This document shows positions 56,401 to 64,000 of a DNA stretch of 64,000 nucleotides, piece after piece (position 1 is the first letter of the stretch; the number at the start of each line of letters is the position of its first letter). The notes beneath the pieces were generated by a model. It saw only the letters and a program-made list of their open reading frames with translations, had not been told where the DNA came from and did no database searches. This stretch comes from Kluyvera genomosp. 3 (GTDB lineage: Bacteria; Pseudomonadota; Gammaproteobacteria; Enterobacterales; Enterobacteriaceae), in contig CP022114.1 in the NCBI GenBank assembly GCA_002211745.1, positions 1,364,001 to 1,428,000 of the forward strand. The letters run 5' to 3'. The position numbers and the translations under genes were made by a program.

Positions 56401-58045
56401 ACCACGCTGAAGGGATTACGGGAAGCGACGGGTGGCTACCGCAGAGGTGACCAGTAAAGTTGCAGATGAATTCACGGTAGCCGCAATTGTGCTGGGCAGA
56501 AAACGGAAAAAAACACGGAGTTTGTGGCCGATGTGGCGATTGCAAGTCAATCAAAGCTGACGACTAACAAGCAACAATATTTAGCGGGAGAGGAAATCAT
56601 CGTCACTGCAACGCTACGGGATGCCTTCGGCAATCCGGCGGATATGTCGGGAGTAACACAACTGACCGTCGAGGGTGCTGAATTCAAAGAAAAACTCAGC
56701 GAGCAGCAGGGGATATCCGCTGGTCATATACAGCGACGACACCAGGGCTCTACAGCGCCCATCTATCCTGGAATAATGCAGGGGAGAGCATGTCTTCAAC
56801 TGAGTATACGATTGGCGTTGGTAGCGCTGTTGCCGAGAAATCAACGATAAAAACCGATCGTACCGGTTATATTTCGGGTGATGATATGGCGGTGACCGTA
56901 ACGCTTAAGGATGCCTATGATAATGCTGTTTCCGGTCAGGCATCTCGTCTTACAGAAGAAATCGTTGATGTCCAAAGTGCACAGATTAAGCCAGGAAGCC
57001 AGTGGACTGAAGGGCCTGACGGCGTTTATCAGCGTGTGTATCAAGCTACGACGTCTGGGATTGGATTTAAAGCCACATTGACGCTCAATAATGAGCAGAG
57101 CTATTCGTCAAGTTATATGGTCAATGTGGGTAGCATCTTTGCTGAAAATTCTTCAATCGTGACAAATACTTCTTCTTATGCACTTGGGAGGATATTCAAG
57201 TTGAAGTCACTCTGAGAGATTTTGGTGGTAATGCTATTAAGAGCCAATCCAGCACATTACGAGTCTCTGTTACGGTAGATAACGCCACTCGTAAAACAGA
57301 TGATTGGGTTGATAACGGCAACGGGGTTTACACAGCGGTCTATACAGCGAGTCAGGTATCAGCGTCCTCACGTGCTTATTTAAGTATCGACAGCATTGGT
57401 TCTAAAGAGGTAATGAGTGATTCATTTGTAATTAAAGAAATTACAATTAAGTCACTGGACGTCCCGGGGGATATTCCCATTCTCCTACTGTAGGATTTCC
57501 AACAATCGGTTTTTCACGGGCGAACTTTACCATCAAGCTTAATGGCGCCAAAGCAACGGACTATGACTGGTCATCGAACAGACCTGGTGTAGCGTCCGTC
57601 AATGAAAATGGGGTTGTCACCATGGCGATAAGTTTGACGACTGGATACGATGTCACCATTACCGGAAAGCGTAAGAATGGTTCAGATACTATTGGCGTTA
57701 TTACTTACCAGTTTACGATAAATCAGTGGATCAGTATGCTTAACCAGACGACGTTTGATGTTGCACTGAATGCATGTTCTCGTAGCACATTGATGGATCG
57801 TAGCGACATTATCAACGATCTTTATATAGGATCGCTGAGGGGTGAATGGGCCATCTTTCTTACTACTCTGCTTTTGCAAGTTCGGGAACCTTCTGGACAA
57901 CGCATGATTATATGTCCCAGTTTACTGAGGATAGATACTTCGTGAAATTCAACTGGATAGTTCGGTTTATTCGTCAGGTAACTTTGATTTAGCTGGACCA
58001 GAAACACACACAACCGCGCATCCAATGTGTAAGCGAGTCTTTTAA
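53435..58045 (+). CDS. Intimin/invasin-type inverse autotransporter adhesin (nine frame breaks)
   Basis: Type Ve outer-membrane adhesin of about 1539 residues after nine single-base restorations. Start MRRFFRHFVWINILIQ with an N-terminal signal peptide. A LysM domain follows (VYTLQPGETAESVAAKFN...AGDELDVP, residues ~52-100). Then a 12-strand beta-barrel (about 170-410; GIRHFTSGYMLGANLFGDYD, WRDFLKLSTNGYFGLTGW). About seven Ig-like Big_1-type repeats follow from ~520, each with a hallmark such as VTDAQGNLVPGVSVSF or TDTNGVASTTMTSTLAGQF. A C-terminal Ig/lectin-like module has Cys in NACSRST and HPMCKRVF, 85 residues apart. Secretion and adhesion are inferred from the family. It lies outside any LEE. 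Confidence 0.88.
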
Positions 58046-58057
58046 TTTTGATTAGCT

Positions 58058-58093
58058 AAAGACAGTCCCCCTGTTGTCAGGGGGCGTTGTCTT
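58058..58093 (+). terminator. Long hairpin after the inverse autotransporter
   Basis: Two nested stems, aaagac/gtcttt and ccccctg/caggggg, begin 13 bases after the stop codon. The following T run is short, so termination efficiency is uncertain. Confidence 0.65.
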
Positions 58094-58587
58094 TGTGCCA
58101 AAAATGACGTAACCGATCTCGGTTAAATCATCCTACCGATAGTGATATTAACTCAATCATCAATCAGGCACTCTCAAGAAATTGATTGTGCAATTCAAGA
58201 CACTTTGCCCTAATGTGAAAATTCCTATTTTGGAGTTGTCCGAATTAAGACTTTTTCTAACTTGAACTATTAACTTAACTATTTACACTACTCTCTCTGT
58301 TGTTTTATTTTTATATTGATTTAAATCAATTATTACCTTTTATTGCTTAAATAAACCAGACCTTTTTAATTGACTGGGATAACTCACTGGCAACAAGAAA
58401 AATAGCAATGAAAAATTCTGTTTTTTCTGGGGTTTAAACACAAATCTCGAGAGAAAATTCCTAAAATTCCAGTTTTGACAGATCTAAGATCTGTAAAATT
58501 GATCTTGACTCGAATATTATCCTGCTGTTTCATGCGAAAGTATTACACGCGTTATGGCGATTGAGTATAACAACGAGGGTTGGTTAG
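58094..58587 (+). other. AT-rich leader region of the T6SS operon
   Basis: 494 bases with no supported gene and very AT-rich between 58200 and 58530. It must contain the promoter of the tssB operon. A GATC-containing stretch around 58480-58505 is visible, but no regulator sites were assigned. An in-frame start upstream of tssB is not needed. Confidence 0.5.
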
Positions 58588-59084
58588 ATGAGCGATAGTT
58601 TCCAAAGCGAGGTGCCTAAGGCACGTATTAACTTAAAGCTGGATCTGCATACTGGTGGCGCAACGAAAAAGACGGAATTACCTCTAAAACTGCTGGTGGC
58701 GGGGATTTCAGCAACGGTCAGGAGGATGCATCGTTGTCTGAACGGGTTAAAGTGAATATTAATAAAAACAACTTTGATGCAGTCCTTTCCGAATATTCCC
58801 CAAAAATAAATCTTACCGTAAAAAATACGCTGGCAGATGACGGCAGTGAAGAAAACATCAGCCTTGCATTCCAGAGCATGAAAGATTTCACGCCAGAACA
58901 GGTTTCCCGTCAAATACCGCAACTGAAGGCCATGCTCTCGATGCGTAATTTGCTGCGCGATTTAAAAGCCAACTTATTAGATAACCAGGCTTTCCGAAAA
59001 GAGCTGGAAAAAATCCTACTGGACCCGGCGTTAAGCGCAGAGCTTCGCGCCGAACTGTCTGCCCTGGCCCCTAAACAACCCTAA
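58588..59084 (+). CDS. tssB: Type VI secretion contractile sheath small subunit TssB
   Basis: Protein of 165 residues, start MSDSFQSEVPKARINLKL, with one G missing near 58697 after LPLKLLVAG. The frame resumes DFSNGQEDASLSERVKVNINKNNFDAVLSEYSPKI in pieces typical of VipA/TssB (RVNINKNNFD is the family signature). It pairs with TssC to build the contractile sheath in the cytoplasm. First gene of the operon, 38 bases before tssC. Confidence 0.93.
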
Positions 59085-59122
59085 CCGTCACCCGGTAATC
59101 ACGGATTAACCAAGGAATGCTC

Positions 59123-60660
59123 ATGTCTGTAAAAAATGAAAACGCCGCGGCTGGCGACAGCGTTGTGCTGGAACGTCCTGCTGCGGGCGGGTGTACGCGT
59201 CGCTGTTTGAAAAAATCAATCTTAGCCCGGTGTCTGAACTGAGCGCGCTGGATATCTGGCAGGATGCCCAGGCGATGTCGGATGCCACCGCGGATGAACG
59301 CCTGACCGCCGGTATGCAGGTGTTTCTGGAATGCCTAACCAAATCGGGTTCACGAGTCGAAAAACTCGATAAAAACCTTATCGATCACCACATCGCTGAA
59401 CTTGATTACCAGATTAGTCGTCAGTTGGATGCGGTAATGCACCATGAAGAGTTTCAAAAAACGGAAAGCGTCTGGCGCGGTCTGAAGTCACTGGTCGATA
59501 AAACGGATTTCCGCCAGAACGTCAAAATCGAACTGCTGGATATGTCGAAAGACGACCTGCGTCAGGACTTCGAAGACAGCCCGGAAATCATTCAGAGCGG
59601 CCTGTATAAGCACACCTATATTGACGAATATGACACCCCGGCGGAGAACCTATCGCCGCGCTGATTTCGGCGTACGAGTTTGACGCCTCGGCGCAGGATG
59701 TCGCCCTGCTGCGCAATATCTCGAAAGTGTCCGCTGCCGCCCACATGCCGTTTATCGGATCCGCCGGGCCGAAATTCTTCCTCAAAGAGTCCATGGAAGA
59801 GGTGGCCGCCATTAAAGATATCGGCAATTATTTCGACCGTGCCGAGTATATCAAGTGGAAATCTTTCCGCGAAACGGACGACTCCCGCTATATCGGCCTG
59901 GTGATGCCGCGCGTGCTGGGGCGCCTGCCGTATGGTCCGGATACCGTGCCGGTTCGCAGCTTTAACTATGTGGAAGAAGTGAAGGGCCGGATCACAATAA
60001 ATATCTGTGGACCAACGCGTCGTTCGCTTTTGCCGCCAACATGGTGCGCAGCTTCATCAACAACGGCTGGTGCGTGCAAATTCGCGGCCCGCAGGCTGGC
60101 GGCGCGGTGCAGGATCTGCCTATTCATCTGTATGATCTGGGGACCGGTAATCAGGTTAAAATTCCTTCTGAAGTGATGATCCCGGAAACCCGCGAATTTG
60201 AGTTCGCCAACCTCGGATTTATTCCACTTAGCTACTACAAAAACCGCGATTACGCCTGCTTCTTCTCAGCAAACTCGGCCAAAAACCGGCGCTGTACGAT
60301 ACCGCTGACGCTACCGCGAACAGCCGCATCAATGCCCGTCTGCCGTATATCTTCCTGCTGTCGCGCATCGCGCACTACCTGAAGCTGATTCAGCGCGAAA
60401 ATATCGGTACCACCAAAGACCGTCGTCTGCTGGAGCTGGAGCTCAATACCTGGGTTCGCAGTCTGGTCACCGAAATGACCGATCCGGGCGACGAACTGCA
60501 AGCTTCTCACCCGCTGCGTGACGCCAAAGTAGTGGTGGAAGATATCGAGGACAACCCAGGCTTCTTCCGCGTGAAGCTGTATGCGATCCCGCACTTCCAG
60601 GTAGAAGGGATGGACGTGAATTTGTCGCTGGTTTCCCAGATGCCGAAGGCTAAATCGTAA
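59123..60660 (+). CDS. tssC: Type VI secretion contractile sheath large subunit TssC (four frame breaks)
   Basis: Large sheath subunit (VipB family), 513 residues after restoring bases near 59188, 59645, 59990 and 60268. The N-terminal helix region is YASLFEKINLSPVSELSALD. The family signature around HMPFIGSAGPKFF, VMPRVLGRLPYGPDTVPV, and WTNASFAFAANMVRSFINNGWC is clear, and the C-terminus ends FFRVKLYAIPHFQVEGMDVNLSLVSQMPKAKS (read in two halves). It polymerises with TssB around the Hcp tube. Only 17 bases separate it from tssK. Confidence 0.93.
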
Positions 60661-60677
60661 CCGAAGGCAGGAAGCTG

Positions 60678-62015
60678 ATGAAAACGGAACAACCGTTATG
60701 GGCAGGGGCGTTATGGTCTCTCCCCAGCACTTCCAGCAACAGGCCGCGTATGCGGCCTGGTCTGCCGAAGGTATTGCCCGGATGGGCCTGTCTCAGCCCT
60801 GGGGCGTGATTCATGTTGCTTTCGAAACGGATACGCTAAAGCTGGGGCGCCTGCAGGCCAGCCATTTACACGTGCGTTTCCAGGACGGCACGCTGATCGA
60901 CACGGACAATGCTGACGCCTTACCGCCGACGTTGACGCTCAACCAGGAATCACATGAGGTGATTGTAGTTCTGGCCCTGCCGCTGTTGCGGGCGAACGGC
61001 GGTAATTGCCTGAAACCGGAAGAGGTGGCCGAGCGGCCAGTCCGTTTTCGTCAGCGCTGGCACGATGTCCGCAATACGTTTGGTGACGATACCCGCCAGA
61101 TTGCGGTCATGCAGCCGGAGCTGACCCTGCGTTTTGCCCATCAAAACAACAGTGATTACCTGACATGTGCGGTTGCCCGTTTGCGACAAGACTCGCAGGG
61201 CGGTTGGGTGATGGATGAGACGTTTCTTCCGCCTCTGCTGACTCTGCAGGGCAGCCGTTGGCTGGTATTACAGCTTGAACAACTGATGACGCAGCTGCGT
61301 GCCAGACTCAGTCGCCTGATGGCCATGCGCCGGGAAAGTAACGAACGCATGGCCGATTTCGCCGTGGCGGACGTTTCGCTATTTTGGCTGCTTAACGCCC
61401 TGAACAGCGCGGAGCCCGTACTCGGGCAGTTTCAGCGCAACCTGCAAAATCCCCGGAGCGGCTATATCCGGAGCTTGCTCGCCTTGCCGGTAGTCTGCTG
61501 ACTTTTTCACTGGAGCATCAGGTTAGCGCCATTCCCGCCTGGCACCATGAGCAGCTAAATCAGGTGTTCCCGCCGCTGTTTGATCTCCTGAGCGACCTGC
61601 TGGAAGCCAGCCTGCCGTCGCGCGTGGTAGCAATTGAGCTTGAATATGATGCGCGGCTTCACTTCTGGCAGGCTCGCCTGCACGACCCCGCCTGCGCGAA
61701 GAGGCGGATTACTACCTCTCTGTGCGGTCGCCGATGCCGGTGGCGCAGTTGCAGGAGCAGTTCCCGCGTCAATGCAAAGTCGGCAGCCCCGATCACGTCA
61801 GGAGCATAGTGAACTCATCGCGCGTTGGCGTGCCGCTTACGCCGCTACGTCATGTGCCTGCGGCTATTCCGCTGCGTCTGGAAAATCAGTATTTCAGTCT
61901 TGATGTGACCCATCCTTTGGCGGCCGAAATGCTGCAGAGCGGTTGCTGCATGTTTTACGTTCCGGGGATGCTCGGCGAGCCTGAACTTGAACTCTTTGCG
62001 GTATTAAGAACATGA
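60678..62015 (+). CDS. tssK: Type VI secretion baseplate subunit TssK (three frame breaks)
   Basis: Baseplate protein of 446 residues after restoring bases near 60703, 61465 and 61695. Start MKTEQPLWGRGVMVSPQHFQQQAAYA is the TssK hallmark, with a near-universal PQHFQQQ motif. The C-terminal domain (VGSPDHVRSIVNSSRVGVPLTPL and the FYVPGMLGEPELELFAVLRT end) docks on the membrane complex. Its stop overlaps the tssL start (ATGA). Confidence 0.92.
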
Positions 62016-62699
62016 ATGAGCATAAACACGGAAAAGCCGCGCCTATTGATATCGACGGCCTTCTGCAGGACACCTGGCTGCAGGTCATTAGTTTGCGCTA
62101 TGGCCCGATTTTTCAGGAAGGCGAAGGACGCTTGCTGTGGGAGCGCTGTGTCGCCGACGTGGAGCGCGTCCAGCGTGAGCTAAAAGCCAGTGGGCTGGAT
62201 GAGGCAAGCTGCCAGCACATCCTGACCGCGCAGTGCGCCCTGCTTGATGAAACGGTCAAAGGCCGAGGCGTCGACGATGACGCCTGCGTGCAGTGGTATG
62301 ACATTCCCCTGCAGGGGCGTTTCCTCGGCACCATGGATGCCGGTGATACGCTGTGCGAGCGGATGCGCGAGGTTCTGCATGAGCCGGCCCCGAGACGGCG
62401 GTGGTGACCTGTTTTCAGCGGGTGATGATGCTGGGTTTTCTCGGTCATTACCGTTCGTTGAACGATCCGGAGCGGCAAAAACTGGTTGAGGCGCTCAGCG
62501 AACGCGTTGCGCCATTTAGCTATCCGCAGACGCATCCCGTGCTGGCGGAGTGCCAAAACGGGTGGAATCTGGGCGGCTGGCTGGCGTCGTGGCCTGTGCG
62601 TATTGCGTTAAGCGCTGTTGTTGTCGCCGCGCTCTGGTGGGGGCTGGATCATTGGCTTAATCAAACGCTGTTAACCCTGCTGCCGGAGCGGTGCAATGA
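62012..62699 (+). CDS. tssL: Type VI secretion membrane complex protein TssL (DotU family; two frame breaks)
   Basis: Inner-membrane protein of 229 residues after restoring bases near 62395 and 62690. The cytoplasmic N-terminal domain contains the DotU pattern ERVQRELKASGLDEASCQHILTAQCALLDETV. A single C-terminal transmembrane helix (WPVRIALSAVVVAALWWGLDHWL) anchors it. TssL bridges TssM/TssJ to the baseplate. Start and stop overlap neighbouring genes (ATGA at both ends), supporting translational coupling. Confidence 0.9.
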
Positions 62700-64000
62700 G
62701 TCCTGCACAACGGCGCGGGCTGGTTCTCTGGGCTGCGGTGCTATGCGCCGCGGTGAGCCTGTTTTTTTTGCCGGTTAACCGGTGGGTTTCCGTTCTGCTT
62801 CTGCTGGTGATTTTCGGCCTGACGGCGACGTTTTGGGTGATGACTCGCCGCCGTCATCAGGATGAACTCATGCTGCGTCTTGAGAACCTGCCGGAAGCGG
62901 CATACCGCCAGCCTGTCGTCCTGGTTTGTGGCGATCTGCCGCTCTCCTGGTCGCAGCTCTCGCAGGTGTTGACCGTAACGCAGGGCTGCTGGATTCGGGT
63001 TGAAGAGCATCAGGAACTTGAACAGGTCGCGCGTGAGCTGCTAAGACAGCGTCCCGACTGGGGACGCCAGCTGTCGGTCATGGTCAGCGTCTGCCCGCAA
63101 AAACATGCAGACAGCGAAGCACTGACCAGCCGCCTGTTATCGCTGCGTTGGCAAATTAGTCAGTTGCGTAAGACGTCCGGCCACGATGTGCCGCTGGTGC
63201 TCAATGCTCAGGTGGGTAGCGCCATGGTGGACGATATGCTCTGGCAGGCCGCTATTCCGGATGAAGGGGTGAGGATTTGGCGTGCTGCTGCTGCCCCAAG
63301 TTCCATTGCCGCGTGGGTCAGTACTGGCGGGGCAATCGCCATGCAGCAGCAGGTCTTGATGAACAGCCTGGTGAGCTGGTTTCGTCAGTCGGTCAAATCG
63401 GTATTTATCGATGAGAATCAGGATGTTCCGGCTATCGTGCCGACGGCGGTGCTGTGGGGGATTGGCCCGATTGTTGCCGGAAGCCTGGCATCCTCTCTCT
63501 GGACTGCCTGGCTTTCTCGCCACACCGCGATGCAGCAGGTTGAAGGCTGGCAGCCCGTGGGCACCGACAGCACCGTACTCTCTCCTTTTCCTGATTTTGT
63601 TCTGCCGCTATTGCCGGAAGGCAGAGGCTTAACGCCGCGTGCCCGTACCCGGCGCTGCGCGTTAGGCATCTTCATGCTGGCTACCCTCGCGGCGCTACTC
63701 TGCAGCGGCTGGAACAACGATCGGCTATTGCACCGCGTGAGCTTTGATATCGCCCACTATGACGCGATCGCCATGGATAACTTCGGCCCGAAAGCCGATG
63801 CCCTTGCCATTCTGCAACAGGATGCCGCGCAGCTTGACGACTGGGCGCGCAATGGCGTGCCGGTCAGGCTGAGCCTTGGCCTGTATCAGGGGAGCGCCTG
63901 CGGTTGCCGGTACTGGAGGCGATTCGCACGTATGTGCCACCGCCCCCGCCGCCCAAACCGCAGCCGAAGCGAAAGCCAATCCCGAAAATCATCCGTCTCG
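62696..64000 (+). CDS. T6SS-associated OmpA-family protein, N-terminal part
   Basis: Runs off the right edge. Starts MSPAQRRGLVLWAAVLCAAV with two N-terminal membrane segments (to about residue 48), then a large domain (VLVCGDLPLSWSQLSQVL, APSSIAAWVSTGGAIAMQQQ). Further hydrophobic segments lie near PTAVLWGIGPIVAGSLASSLW and RRCALGIFMLATLAALLC. A Pro-rich linker (YVPPPPPPKPQPKRKP) ends the window, where homologues continue into a peptidoglycan-binding OmpA-like domain. One base is missing near 63892. The TssBCKL-OmpA order is that of several enteric T6SS loci (for example Klebsiella), where this protein probably anchors the membrane complex to the wall. Confidence 0.82.
   Translation, partial: MSPAQRRGLVLWAAVLCAAVSLFFLPVNRWVSVLLLLVIFGLTATFWVMTRRRHQDELMLRLENLPEAAYRQPVVLVCGDLPLSWSQLSQVLTVTQGCWIRVEEHQELEQVARELLRQRPDWGRQLSVMVSVCPQKHADSEALTSRLLSLRWQISQLRKTSGHDVPLVLNAQVGSAMVDDMLWQAAIPDEGVRIWRAAAAPSSIAAWVSTGGAIAMQQQVLMNSLVSWFRQSVKSVFIDENQDVPAIVPTAVLWGIGPIVAGSLASSLWTAWLSRHTAMQQVEGWQPVGTDSTVLSPFPDFVLPLLPEGRGLTPRARTRRCALGIFMLATLAALLCSGWNNDRLLHRVSFDIAHYDAIAMDNFGPKADALAILQQDAAQLDDWARNGVPVRLSLGLYQGSACGCRYWRRFARMCHRPRRPNRSRSESQSRKSSVS

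Overview
The window is a chromosomal segment of an enterobacterium, most likely a Citrobacter of the amalonaticus/farmeri/sedlakii/rodentium group. The backbone follows the E. coli/Salmonella order from cysPUWAM to alaC almost gene for gene. Salmonella-like extras are present (ptsJ beside pdxK; an aldo/keto reductase beside ipdC). A chromosomal class A beta-lactamase very close to CTX-M/CdiA/SED enzymes sits at the edge of an accessory region.

Layout. 0-4 kb: sulfate/thiosulfate permease genes and cysM. 3.9-7.6 kb: a ptsJ - amidotransferase - NTF2-like operon divergent from pdxK. 7.7-11.7 kb: crr-ptsI-ptsH and cysK. 11.8-14.2 kb: a LacY-type permease and AraC regulator inserted between cysK and cysZ. 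14.2-24.2 kb: cysZ, zipA, ligA, ypeB, yfeH/yfeR, a FlxA-like gene, the lysV/val tRNA cluster, gltX, yfeC, yfeD and two tRNA-Ala genes. 24.4-29.4 kb: pdeA, nupC, mntH. 29.5-35.2 kb: an inserted sugar cassette (PRD regulator, NagA-like deacetylase, fumarase-superfamily lyase, PTS EIICB). 35.3-41 kb: ypeC, aldo/keto reductase, ipdC, yfeO, glk. 41-45.3 kb: ypdBA, alaC, ypdK; the fry genes that separate glk and ypdB in E. coli are absent. 45.8-46.6 kb: beta-lactamase. 47-58 kb: a surface-adhesion island with an AIDA-type autotransporter, a MarT/FidL-like regulatory pair, two LuxR-type regulators and a ~1540-residue inverse autotransporter. 58.6 kb to the end: the first five genes of a type VI secretion operon (tssB, tssC, tssK, tssL, OmpA-family gene).

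How the genes work together. CysPUWA imports sulfate/thiosulfate; CysM and CysK make S-sulfocysteine/cysteine; CysZ is a second sulfate channel. HPr, EI and IIA-Glc energise sugar uptake and could feed the IIA-less EIICB of the 33-35 kb cassette. The 47-58 kb block carries its own regulators between two large surface proteins and is AT-rich in its regulatory stretches, which suggests horizontal acquisition.

Sequence quality. About seventy reading-frame breaks occur, including in essential genes (ligA, ptsI, cysA). Wherever the correct frame could be reconstructed, each break is a missing single base, mostly in a short G or C run. They look like assembly/base-calling deletions, not pseudogenes. 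Gene spans below bridge these breaks and note where they fall.
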